A DNA stretch of 22,137 nucleotides, taken from contig CAYIYN010000015.1 in assembly GCA_964367645.1 (NCBI GenBank), positions 1-22,137 of the forward strand. Reading direction: 5' to 3'. Source of the stretch: RGIG4097 sp964367645. Its GTDB lineage: Bacteria > Bacillota > Clostridia > Christensenellales > CAG-917. Position 1 is the first letter of the stretch, and each line of letters opens with the position of its first letter. The translations under genes were made by a program, and so were the position numbers. A model generated the notes under the pieces. It did no database searches, was not told where the DNA came from, and was given only the letters and a program-made list of their open reading frames with translations. Below, one piece after another: positions 1 through 8,243 of this stretch.

Positions 1-19
1 ACATAAAACATTTTTATAC

Positions 20-54
20 AAAAGCACCTTTCCGTTTGTTGGAAAGGTGCTTTT
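20..54 (-). terminator. Rho-independent terminator after the M28 peptidase
   Basis: A perfect 14-bp inverted repeat (20-33 against 41-54) encloses a 7-nt loop. On the minus strand the stem ends in TTTT and is followed by an A/T-rich stretch. It lies about 40 nt past the stop codon of the M28 peptidase gene, where a terminator is expected. The plus-strand reading also ends in TTTT, so it could work in both directions and also stop a gene entering from the left of the window. Confidence 0.85.
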
Positions 55-93
55 CAATTATTGTTGTTTTGGTGCCGATTTATCTTTCGGCTA

Positions 94-1503
94 TTATTTT
101 TCTGCTTTTTCCGCTTTGGCGGCAGGTTTTTTTACCGCTTTGACGACAGGTTCCGCTGCCGCTTTGTCGATAGGTTCCGCAACAACCGCATCGCCCTCAC
201 GCTCTGCGATTTTGTCTATGACACGCAAAACGACGTCAAGACCTAGGCCGACCGTATCTTCGCTAAAGCGTTCCGGTTGGTCATAGAATGTGTGATAATA
301 GTTTGTGAGAATCGGGTTTTGCGCCGCAAACGTAATGGATTTCACTCCTGCCTTTGTGAAAGGAGTGGAGTCACAACCGCCGACGGGATTGACGATATTG
401 CCCGGCTTTTCAATGCCTGCTTCGCGCATCGATTCAAGAAACATTTCCTCCAAATCTTTATCAAATCTTGTAAACTGCCAGGTGTCGCCGTGCACGACTT
501 CAAAAAAGTCTTTGTCGGCAATGGAATCAAGGTTGATATTCCAGCAGTTTTTGAGAATGTCTTCGCCTTTGTGCGCTCTTGTGAAAGCGAGAGAGCCTCT
601 AAGCCCTGCTTCTTCGGAGCCACAGTTTAGGTCGATAATACGGCAGTTTTTTGGCATTTTGTCGGGATTTTCTTTGAAGTATTTGGTGACGGTGTATGCA
701 ATCGCTATGCCGGTTGCGTTATCCATTGCACCGGGAGATGCAACCTTTTCGTTTTTATCAAGCCAAAGTGTCACTAAAAACGAGCCGATAATGAGGAAAG
801 GTGTCATATAGGCATATGCCGTTGAAAAACTCACATAACTATTTACAAGATTTGCCAACTCATTAGCCATCGAAATTGTGATATTTTGGGCGGATTGAAT
901 GCTGTTAATTCTTGCAAGCATGCAAAAGAGCACCAACGCGGATACGGTCGTGAAGATTATGCAAATCGCACCTAAGCCCACTTTGATAAACGCAAACGCC
1001 GGATTAAGTTTGCTCTTAACTGCGCTGTGTTTCCAATTCCAACTCGTGTCGGTGTGGCCGGACAGCATAATGGTGTAATTATACTTGCCGCTCTTTGGCA
1101 GAAGTTCGGCATAGGTATTGTGTGACACTTCTTGATGGAAGCACCAATCAAGCCAAGTTTTATATAAGAATGCGCTGTTGATAAGCCAAAACCAAACGCA
1201 GACCATGCCAATAAAAGCAAGGAAGTAAATCTGAGCGGCATTGAAGACCGTGCCGAGCAAAACTACGATTGCGGCGATAATTCCCGCCCAACCGGCATAG
1301 GGTATGCCACCGATTGAAGCGCGCGGAGAAACAAGGAATTTTTCCTGAACGGGTTTTAGCCCTATATCCTCAAGTTTGCCCTTCATAAAACCATGAAATT
1401 TTGCTTCATTTTCCGAGCCGGGCAAACGGGGACCTATTTCATTTGCCGCGTGTGTTGTGATTGAATACGCCTCATTTGCGTATTTTCTTAGTTCTTCTCT
1501 CAT
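94..1503 (-). CDS. Membrane-embedded M28-family zinc metallopeptidase
   Basis: A 469-residue protein with the full di-zinc site of M28 aminopeptidases: His150 in GHTD, bridging Asp261 in GAMDNATG, the Glu297-Glu298 pair in GSEEAG, Asp326 in NLDSIAD, and His404 in YYHTFYD. By family knowledge it hydrolyses peptides, usually from the N-terminus; the substrate is unknown. Hydrophobic segments at about 69-89, 93-111, 171-197 and 234-248 give four predicted membrane helices, and the second pair lies between metal ligands His150 and Asp261. With even helix numbers, all ligands stay on one side of the membrane. The C-terminus (about 440-469) is an Ala/Lys/Pro/Glu-rich, probably disordered tail. The start is set by TTAGGAGG six nt or so upstream of ATG. 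I see no clear promoter in the 247-nt gap upstream. It is followed by a strong terminator. M28 assignment is firm; physiological role is not. Confidence 0.88.
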   Translation of the reverse strand: MREELRKYANEAYSITTHAANEIGPRLPGSENEAKFHGFMKGKLEDIGLKPVQEKFLVSPRASIGGIPYAGWAGIIAAIVVLLGTVFNAAQIYFLAFIGMVCVWFWLINSAFLYKTWLDWCFHQEVSHNTYAELLPKSGKYNYTIMLSGHTDTSWNWKHSAVKSKLNPAFAFIKVGLGAICIIFTTVSALVLFCMLARINSIQSAQNITISMANELANLVNSYVSFSTAYAYMTPFLIIGSFLVTLWLDKNEKVASPGAMDNATGIAIAYTVTKYFKENPDKMPKNCRIIDLNCGSEEAGLRGSLAFTRAHKGEDILKNCWNINLDSIADKDFFEVVHGDTWQFTRFDKDLEEMFLESMREAGIEKPGNIVNPVGGCDSTPFTKAGVKSITFAAQNPILTNYYHTFYDQPERFSEDTVGLGLDVVLRVIDKIAEREGDAVVAEPIDKAAAEPVVKAVKKPAAKAEKAEK

Positions 1504-1692
1504 AAAACCTCCTAATTTTATGCTTTTATGCTGGTTTGATTTTTTTCCTTAATTTTGCTAGGTATCAAACCTTGTAATATAATTTTTCCCTATCTTTTCC
1601 GCAGCGTTTTAATGTTAATTGGATTTTTGGATACTACGCTTATTATCCCCGCCGCATAGCGTTTATTATACTTTTTAATTGCGACTTCTTTT

Positions 1693-1725
1693 TATGCGCG
1701 CATTTTATCGATGCCGATGCGCATA
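1693..1725. other. Imperfect hairpin between the MFS and M28 genes
   Basis: A 7-bp outer stem (1693-1699 against 1719-1725) and a 4-bp inner stem (1700-1703 against 1711-1714) can form one hairpin with a 4-nt bulge. It lies just after the stop codon of the MFS transporter gene. Neither strand has a T-run after the stem, so it is not a classical terminator. It may be a transcript-end structure or chance. The rest of the 1504-1750 gap is A/T-rich and shows nothing else I can support. Confidence 0.3.
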
Positions 1726-1750
1726 TCTGTCGCAAACAACGTTTTTAAGG

Positions 1751-3838
1751 TTATGCGTTTTCCAAAGCGTCGAGTCTAACCTGTTTTTTCTCGTCTTTGC
1801 TCATTTTTTTTGCATTGGGAATTTGTTTGCTGTCGCCGTGTTTGACAAAGAGCATAAGCAAAATTGCGACCACAATGCAGATTGCGCCGTACAAGAAAAG
1901 ATAATTTTCTTTTTGAAAATCCATGATAAATCCGCCGAGCATAGGAGTAATCGCCTGTGCCGACATTGTTGCCATATAATAATATCCGGTGTATTGTCCG
2001 ACGGTTTCGGCTGTTGACAACTCCGTCACCATCGGGAAAGTGTTGACGTTTGCGATGATAAGTCCAAATCCTGCAAGCAAATAGAACACTGCAAAGAGTG
2101 CCGCGGGTATTGCAGCGTTGTCTTGGGGTGTGACGACAAAGCATATCAAGAGGAAGGACAATACAGCCAATCCGAAGCCGAGCATAATGGATTTTCTTCT
2201 GCCTATCTTAACCGCAAGATAACCGACCGGAATAAACGCGATTGCGCTGACGCCCATCGACACGCCGGAGATGATTGACGCTATGCCGGCTGAAAGATTG
2301 AGTGCTTTTGTCGTGTAAACCGACAAGTTGGACGAAATTGCGTTGTAGCCCATAAACCACATAAATATGGATGCGAGTATGAGCCAGAAGGATTTAAGTC
2401 TGCCCTTTTCAAGGTCGGTCTTCGAATTCCACCAGTCTTTTGGCGAAAATCTCTTTTTTGAGTTTTCGACCACGCCTTTGGCAAACTCTATTGATGCGTC
2501 ATCGACAATTCCTTCAACGTTTCTGTCGGACTTGCCGTCCAACTCAAATGAACCGCTTTCTATACCTTCGCTTTGTTCAAGCAGTTTTTCGGCTTTCAGT
2601 TTTGTTTCTTCGGATTCTTCTTCGTCAAAGTCGTCAATACCGTATTCTTTGCAGATTTCTTGACATCTTGCCACAAGTTTGCGCTCTTTGACAAGGGCAA
2701 GGAAACCGGCTAGAAGCAGTAGCATGCCTGCCGCCACCGAGCCGAATATAATGACGTAATTATAAAGATTTGTGCCAAACAGCACTATCGTATAAATGAG
2801 GAACGCTATCGCGCCGCCAATACCTCCGCAAAGGTTGATAACCGCATTGGCTTGAGAGCGCAAGGGCTTTGGCGTAACGTCGGGCATGAGCGCGACCGCG
2901 GGACTTCTGAAAGTCGCCATTGCAATCAGCACCAAAAGCAAAATCACCATATAAATGGCAAGGCTCTTGATACCTTCGTTTGATACTGTGTATTTTTCAT
3001 GGATTTGGTCACTGCGGTAATTATTTATGCCGCTCGCAACAAATTTTTTATAATTGGCGTTGCCGTCTATGATTTCTTGATAAGTTTTGCCGGAATTCGC
3101 CTCAACGGCGCTCAAATCGGAGATTTCCTCCCCGTCGTAGTAATAAGTGACCGCACCGATAAAGTTCAAAATCGCTTTTTTGGACACCATCTTGTCGTCA
3201 AAACGGATGGCAATAAATTCTTCTTTTGAAATGCCGTTATTGTTTAGATATTTTATGTCGCAAAAGTTTTTACTGCCTTCTATGCCGTCTTCGGAATTTT
3301 CATACCATTCCGTAAGGAGAGGCTGCATAAATGCGCTATCGTTGAGTTGGGCCTCGATTGCCTCTATCTCGGCATTCGCATTTTTTTGCTGACCTATTGT
3401 AACGACAGGCACAAATACCATCAAGACTACGGCGCAAATCGTGCCAATCACGATGAATGGCGTACGTCTGCCCAACTTCTTGACAAGTTTTCCGCTCGCT
3501 TTGTCGCTTATTTTGCCAAACAACGGCAGCATAAACAGAGAAAGAAGATTGTCAAGCCCCATAACCAAGCCTCTTGCCCAGTTTGGAAGACCGTAGGCGT
3601 TTTCAAGAAGAAGCGGAACAACAAAGTCGTAGGCTCCCCAAAACAGACAGATGATTGCAAAAGCAAATCCGACTTTAAATGTTATGCCATAATTTAGTTT
3701 GAGTTTTTTTGATGCTTCGGGGGCATTTGCACCGCCGTCCATGCTCGGTATTTGACCTTCCGCCTGAGCACTGCTATCTTGCGTTTCAGACGATTCTGAT
3801 GTCAAAATTTCTTCCGTTACATTCTGGTTTTTTTTCAT
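1751..3838 (-). CDS. MFS transporter (sugar-type, 12 TM) with large loop insertions
   Basis: A 695-residue major facilitator protein. Membrane segments can be placed at about 53-75, 90-108, 128-148, 293-309, 333-356, 362-383, 483-503, 518-540, 550-570, 578-598, 615-635 and 648-666. The MFS signature between TM2 and TM3 reads GKISDK...GRRTPF and is echoed in the second half (VKIGRRKS). Typical MFS proteins have about 400-500 residues; the excess lies in a polar N-terminal tail (1-48), an insertion of about 140 residues between TM3 and TM4 (149-292, predicted outside the cell) and an acidic cytoplasmic loop between TM6 and TM7 (384-482). The gene follows the glycogen/GH13 locus, so sugar or maltodextrin transport is a reasonable inference, but the substrate cannot be read from sequence. 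GGGAG about 5 nt before the ATG at 3838 fixes the start rather than upstream in-frame codons. It has its own promoter. Confidence 0.8.
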   Translation of the reverse strand: MKKNQNVTEEILTSESSETQDSSAQAEGQIPSMDGGANAPEASKKLKLNYGITFKVGFAFAIICLFWGAYDFVVPLLLENAYGLPNWARGLVMGLDNLLSLFMLPLFGKISDKASGKLVKKLGRRTPFIVIGTICAVVLMVFVPVVTIGQQKNANAEIEAIEAQLNDSAFMQPLLTEWYENSEDGIEGSKNFCDIKYLNNNGISKEEFIAIRFDDKMVSKKAILNFIGAVTYYYDGEEISDLSAVEANSGKTYQEIIDGNANYKKFVASGINNYRSDQIHEKYTVSNEGIKSLAIYMVILLLVLIAMATFRSPAVALMPDVTPKPLRSQANAVINLCGGIGGAIAFLIYTIVLFGTNLYNYVIIFGSVAAGMLLLLAGFLALVKERKLVARCQEICKEYGIDDFDEEESEETKLKAEKLLEQSEGIESGSFELDGKSDRNVEGIVDDASIEFAKGVVENSKKRFSPKDWWNSKTDLEKGRLKSFWLILASIFMWFMGYNAISSNLSVYTTKALNLSAGIASIISGVSMGVSAIAFIPVGYLAVKIGRRKSIMLGFGLAVLSFLLICFVVTPQDNAAIPAALFAVFYLLAGFGLIIANVNTFPMVTELSTAETVGQYTGYYYMATMSAQAITPMLGGFIMDFQKENYLFLYGAICIVVAILLMLFVKHGDSKQIPNAKKMSKDEKKQVRLDALENA

Positions 3839-3870
3839 AATTATCTCCCACATTCTTACATAACACAAAC

Positions 3871-3899
3871 ATTATATAACAGTGTGCACGCAAAGTAAA
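3871..3899 (-). promoter_or_regulatory. Sigma-A-type promoter of the MFS transporter gene
   Basis: On the minus strand a TTTACT -35 hexamer (3894-3899) is followed by a 17-nt spacer and a perfect TATAAT -10 (3871-3876). The predicted start of transcription near 3864 leaves a leader of about 26 nt with the GGGAG ribosome site before the ATG at 3838. Spacing and position are ideal, so the transporter is probably transcribed apart from the glycogen operon. Confidence 0.72.
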
Positions 3900-3946
3900 G
3901 CGCGGATTTCCTTTAAAAAAACATATTAAAAACCATATTTAAAGAT

Positions 3947-4008
3947 AAAAAAATTAAAGAGAAAAATAACTTGGAAATACTAACTACCAAAAAAATTAAA
4001 GAGAAAAA
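3947..4008. repeat. 20-bp direct repeat at the 3' end of the GH13 gene
   Basis: The same 20-bp A-rich sequence occurs at 3947-3966 and 3989-4008. The right copy contains the last codons and stop of the GH13 gene; the left copy lies 42 bp further downstream in the non-coding gap. It looks like a small duplication of the gene end. There is no stem, so I do not call it a terminator. Confidence 0.6.
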
Positions 4009-5738
4009 ACTTCTTTTCCGTTCACCGTAACATTGGCACAGTCGTTTTTAACTTCAACTCTCAAAACTCCTGTTTCGGAGCGTCTTTCAAAAGCAAGTCC
4101 TTCGGAGCCGTTGTCAAAATGCGTTTCACCCAGCAACAATTCGGCATAGGTCTTTCTCAGTTTACCAAGTTTTAGGTAGTGGCAAAGCAAGTCATGGTCT
4201 TCTCTGCCCCAAGGATATGTCCCGCGGTTTAGCGGATCTTCAAAGCCTTGCATGCCTGCCTCGTCGCCGTAATACAGACACGGAACACCGGGAAGCGTAT
4301 ATTGCAACAGCGATGCGAGTTTAAGACGTTTCACTGCGACATTATATTGGATTTCCGATAGACGGAAGTCGGCTCTATCCTCTATTTTCCGAGGAGCGGT
4401 TTCACAGCCCAGAGCAGTGAGCGCGCGCACTGTATCGTGCGTGCCGAGAAGAGTCATACAGCAGTCCAAATTTTCTTTTGGATAGTTTTCCAAAATGCTT
4501 GTGACTTTGCATTTAAATTCGTCCGCGCTGCCGCCCGCCGCGAATTTCAAAATCGCTTCTTTGAAAGGATAGTTCATAACAGCGTCCAGTTGCCCCAATG
4601 TAAAATATGGGCGCAAACTGCCGTAACTCACTTTTGTCGAGGCGTCTTCCCAAACCTCTCCGACAACGTAAGCGTCTGGGTCAATTTGTTTTATTCTGCC
4701 GCAAAGCAAAGTTGTAAAGTCAATGGGCAATTCATCCACGACGTCCAATCTCCAGCCTTTTACGCCGAGTTTCTGCCACTTTTTAAGAACTCCGTTTTCA
4801 CCGAGGATTAACTCGCGGTATCCTTTTGCCGATTTGTTAACTGTTGGCACGACGGTTGACCCCCACCAACAGTGATACGAATCGGGAAAATCGTAAAAGT
4901 AGTACCAGTCATAGTAGGGGCTTTCTTCGCTTTGGTAGGCACCTATTGTGGGATATTTTCCTTTCTTGTTAAAGTAGCGGCTGTCGGAACCCGTATGATT
5001 GAAAACGCCGTCCAGTATAACGCGAATACCTTTTTTGTCAGCCTCTTTCAAAAGATCCAAAAATATTTTTTCGTCGCCGAACAGCTCGTCGATTTTCATA
5101 TAGTCGCCGGTGTCGTAACGGTGATTGCTGCTTGATTCGAATATCGGAGAAAGATAGAGCGTCGTAACACCCAGCCCCTCAAGATAATTCAGTTTTGAAA
5201 TTATGCCTTCGGCGTTGCCTCCGAAAAAATCATCGGCACGGTAGTCCACACCTTTTTGTGCGTAGTCCGGCGTTTCATACCAATCATGGTGAAGTTTACC
5301 TTCCTTCAAAAACTCCCTCTCGCCCGCCTTGCAAAACCTATCTGCAAAGATATGATAAATTAAACCTGTTTTTGCCCAATCAGGGGTTTTATAATCGCTT
5401 TTTTCAACAGTTAACTGCCATTCAGGCAACCAATCGCCCCTTAAGGCAATGCCGTCATCTCCGCGTCCGAAGAATGCGAAGGTGCCGTCAGCAAACTCGC
5501 CCTCAAAGCGATAGTGCCAAATTCCCGCCTCGTTAATAGTCAGCGAGCCGGCAAACACGGTTTGGTTGTCACGCTTTATCTTCCCCGCCAACTCATATCT
5601 CAAAGTTGTTTTGTTTTTTCTTAAAACAATAAAAACCCTCTCGATACAAAAAGAGGTTTCGAGGGGAAATACATAAGTGATTTCTTTCCCTAAAACGACT
5701 GCGCCGTAGGGTTTTTTGTCGAGAAGCGGATTAAACAT
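3996..5738 (-). CDS. GH13 alpha-glucan hydrolase (neopullulanase/cyclomaltodextrinase type)
   Basis: A 580-residue GH13 glycosidase. The N-terminal 110 residues form a beta-rich region that resembles an accessory starch-binding domain. The catalytic barrel starts at about 125 (GLIYHIFADRF). Conserved regions: DGVFNH at 243-248, nucleophile Asp332 in GWRLDVVDE, acid/base Glu361 in VVGEVWED, and His434-Asp435 in LLGTHDTVR. Enzymes of this type cut alpha-1,4 and sometimes alpha-1,6 bonds in maltodextrins and pullulan. No signal peptide is visible, so it probably acts in the cytoplasm on dextrins left by glycogen phosphorylase. The open frame extends further upstream through the end of glgP, but the ATG at 5738, 4 nt after the glgP stop, is the likely start, giving translational coupling. 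The ribosome site is weak (AGAG). The exact specificity, including debranching, cannot be settled from sequence. Confidence 0.85.
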   Translation of the reverse strand: MFNPLLDKKPYGAVVLGKEITYVFPLETSFCIERVFIVLRKNKTTLRYELAGKIKRDNQTVFAGSLTINEAGIWHYRFEGEFADGTFAFFGRGDDGIALRGDWLPEWQLTVEKSDYKTPDWAKTGLIYHIFADRFCKAGEREFLKEGKLHHDWYETPDYAQKGVDYRADDFFGGNAEGIISKLNYLEGLGVTTLYLSPIFESSSNHRYDTGDYMKIDELFGDEKIFLDLLKEADKKGIRVILDGVFNHTGSDSRYFNKKGKYPTIGAYQSEESPYYDWYYFYDFPDSYHCWWGSTVVPTVNKSAKGYRELILGENGVLKKWQKLGVKGWRLDVVDELPIDFTTLLCGRIKQIDPDAYVVGEVWEDASTKVSYGSLRPYFTLGQLDAVMNYPFKEAILKFAAGGSADEFKCKVTSILENYPKENLDCCMTLLGTHDTVRALTALGCETAPRKIEDRADFRLSEIQYNVAVKRLKLASLLQYTLPGVPCLYYGDEAGMQGFEDPLNRGTYPWGREDHDLLCHYLKLGKLRKTYAELLLGETHFDNGSEGLAFERRSETGVLRVEVKNDCANVTVNGKEVFSL

Positions 5739-5742
5739 CACA

Positions 5743-8187
5743 TCACTCTGTTTTGTCAATGCCGACAGGTTCAAGCCTCCAAATGCGCTGGGCGTATTCC
5801 TCCACGGCACGGTCAGCGGCAAAAAAGCCGGATTTGGATATATTGACAAGCGACATCCTGTTCCAAACGGCTCGGTCTTTATAGGTGTCGTTGACGCGCT
5901 GTTGCGCGGTAGCGTAACTGTCAAAGTCGGCAAGCACCATAAATCCGTCGGGTGCGCCGCCGTTTCCGATTGTCAAACTGTCCGAAATTTCGCCAAAACC
6001 GATTCCGTTCAAGCCTACACGCAAAGCGTCGAGCACACGTTTTATGCGAGGATTGGTTTGATAATAGTGTGTGGGGTTGTATCCGTTGCGCCACATCTCT
6101 TGCACTTCGTCTGCAATCAATCCGAATAGGAACATATTTTCGTTGCCCACCGCTTGGTTGATTTCCACATTTGCGCCGTCCATTGTGCCGATGGTAAGCG
6201 CGCCGTTTATCATAAATTTCATATTTCCGGTGCCGCTCGCCTCCTTGCCTGCAACCGAAATTTGTTCCGACACTTCCGCCGCCGGCATTATTATTTCCGC
6301 AAGCGAAACGCGGTAGTTTTCCAAATATACAACCTTGATTTTGTCTTTCACGTCGGGATCGTTGTTGATTACGTTGCCGAGCGTGCAAATGAAGCGGATA
6401 ATCTGCTTTGCCATATAGTAGGCAGAAGCCGCCTTTGCGCCGAATATAAACGTGCGCGGTTGTATGTCAAGATTGGGATTTTCCTTTAGGCGGAAATACA
6501 AATCAAGAATGTGCAAAGCGTTGAGCAACTGACGTTTATATTCGTGCAGACGCTTGACCTGTACATCGAAAATCGAGTCGGGATTGACGGCGACGTTGTT
6601 GTGTTCAAGGATATATTTCGCAAGTTTTTCTTTGTTTGCGCGCTTAATAACACCGAGGCGTTCAAGCACCGAATTATCACCCATATATTTTTGCAAATCC
6701 TGCAATTTATCGGCGTCTTTGAGCCAGCCATCGCCGATTAGTTCGCTTAAAAGCGAGGCAAGGCCGGGGTTGGCTTCCGCCACCCATCTGCGGTGGGTTA
6801 TACCGTTTGTGACGTTGGTAAATTTTTCGGGGTGCATCGCATAATAATCGGCAAAAACGTCGTGGCGAAGAATATCGCTGTGCAACGCGCTTACGCCGTT
6901 TATGGTGTGCGACGTTACGAGACACAAATTTGCCATTCTTATTTGTCCGTTGCCCAAAATCGCGTTGCGGTTGACCGCATCCCAGTTGTTTGAATAAAAC
7001 GCCCAAAGTTCGTTGCAGAAGCGTTGATTTATTTCTTGAACGATTTGATAAATTCTGGGCAGCAGGCTTTGGAAGAGATCTTGCGGCCACGTTTCAAGCG
7101 CTTCCGCCATAACGGTGTGATTGGTATAACTGATAGTGTTTGCGGTGATATCCCACGCTTTTTCCCAACTCATTCCGTAATAGTCCAATAGGATTCTCAT
7201 AAGTTCGGGGATACAAAGCGTCGGATGTGTATCGTTTATATGAATTGCCACGCAGTCGGCAAGATTGTCCAGCGACGGATTTGTCTTGAAATGACGCTTG
7301 ATAATACTTTGCATCGATGCGGAAACAAAGAAATACTGTTGTTTTAAGCGCAGGGATTTTCCCTCTATGTGATCGTCGGCGGGATATAGCACTTTGGAGA
7401 TGCTTTCCGCCATGGCCTTTGCAGTCATAGCCTTGACGTATTCGCCGCGACTGAACATTGACATATCAAAATCAACAGGTGCTTTGGATGACCAAAGTCG
7501 AATGCGGTTGACGGTCTTTGTGTCGTAACCGGATATATTCATATCGTAAGGCACGGCGAGGACGGTTGTGTAGTCGCGCTGCGAAACTTTGAGTTTTCCG
7601 TCTTCCCAATGTCCGTCAACGGTTCCGCCGAACTTGATTTCATAAACCTCCTCCATTCTGGGAGAAAGCCATATGCCGCCCATTTTAAGCCAGTCGTCGG
7701 GCTGTTCTAATTGCCAGCCGTCCACGATAACCTGCTTGAAAATGCCGTAGTCGTACATTATAGAAAAGCCGCTTGCGGCATATCCGCGGGACGTTAGCGC
7801 GTCCATATACGCCGCCGCCAGTCTGCCCAGTCCGCCGTTTCCCAGTCCTGCATCAGGTTCAAACGAATACAACTCGTCCATGTCCAATCCCATAGAATTG
7901 ACCGCTTTGGTCACTTCTTCGGTGATACCCATGTTGAAAAGGTGGTTCTTGAGGCTTCTGCCAAGCAAAAACTCCATCGACATATAGTAGACTTGTTTGG
8001 CGTTCTTTTCACGAACAACCTTTTTGAAGTTAACTCTTGTTTGTGTGAGAATATCGCGCACGCATGCACAAGTCGCCTGATATATTTGCGCTTTGCTGGC
8101 ATCTTCCGGTTTTACACCGAAAAATCGTGCGAGAGTTGCCGTTAGTTGATCACTAAATTCATTTGCCGTGACTGAATATTTGTGCAT
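5743..8187 (-). CDS. glgP: Glycogen/maltodextrin phosphorylase
   Basis: An 814-residue GT35 phosphorylase, full length for the family. It removes glucose units from alpha-1,4-glucan ends with phosphate, releasing glucose 1-phosphate. Visible landmarks: the EPDAGLGNGGLGRLAAAY glycine-rich segment at 110-127, the HINDTHP motif at 316-322, the RLHEYKRQ segment at 546-553, and the pyridoxal-phosphate site around EASGTGNMKFMINGA (649-663), with Lys657 as the cofactor lysine. It lies between glgA and the GH13 gene and supplies the degradative arm of the operon. The start is supported by an AAAGGA site 4-5 nt before ATG at 8187. The last codons sit 4 nt before the GH13 start. Confidence 0.96.
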   Translation of the reverse strand: MHKYSVTANEFSDQLTATLARFFGVKPEDASKAQIYQATCACVRDILTQTRVNFKKVVREKNAKQVYYMSMEFLLGRSLKNHLFNMGITEEVTKAVNSMGLDMDELYSFEPDAGLGNGGLGRLAAAYMDALTSRGYAASGFSIMYDYGIFKQVIVDGWQLEQPDDWLKMGGIWLSPRMEEVYEIKFGGTVDGHWEDGKLKVSQRDYTTVLAVPYDMNISGYDTKTVNRIRLWSSKAPVDFDMSMFSRGEYVKAMTAKAMAESISKVLYPADDHIEGKSLRLKQQYFFVSASMQSIIKRHFKTNPSLDNLADCVAIHINDTHPTLCIPELMRILLDYYGMSWEKAWDITANTISYTNHTVMAEALETWPQDLFQSLLPRIYQIVQEINQRFCNELWAFYSNNWDAVNRNAILGNGQIRMANLCLVTSHTINGVSALHSDILRHDVFADYYAMHPEKFTNVTNGITHRRWVAEANPGLASLLSELIGDGWLKDADKLQDLQKYMGDNSVLERLGVIKRANKEKLAKYILEHNNVAVNPDSIFDVQVKRLHEYKRQLLNALHILDLYFRLKENPNLDIQPRTFIFGAKAASAYYMAKQIIRFICTLGNVINNDPDVKDKIKVVYLENYRVSLAEIIMPAAEVSEQISVAGKEASGTGNMKFMINGALTIGTMDGANVEINQAVGNENMFLFGLIADEVQEMWRNGYNPTHYYQTNPRIKRVLDALRVGLNGIGFGEISDSLTIGNGGAPDGFMVLADFDSYATAQQRVNDTYKDRAVWNRMSLVNISKSGFFAADRAVEEYAQRIWRLEPVGIDKTE

Positions 8188-8243
8188 TATTCCTTTCCTT
8201 TCTTCCGTTTTCCCCCGGCCGAAAGATTACATTCTAATTTTTT

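Noticed and set aside
3901..3995. Terminator of the glycogen operon
   Set aside because: The stretch is rich in T on the minus strand but has no stem in front of the T-runs.
5739..5933. Upstream extension of the GH13 gene
   Set aside because: It lies entirely within the end of glgP, and the family alignment begins near the ATG at 5738.
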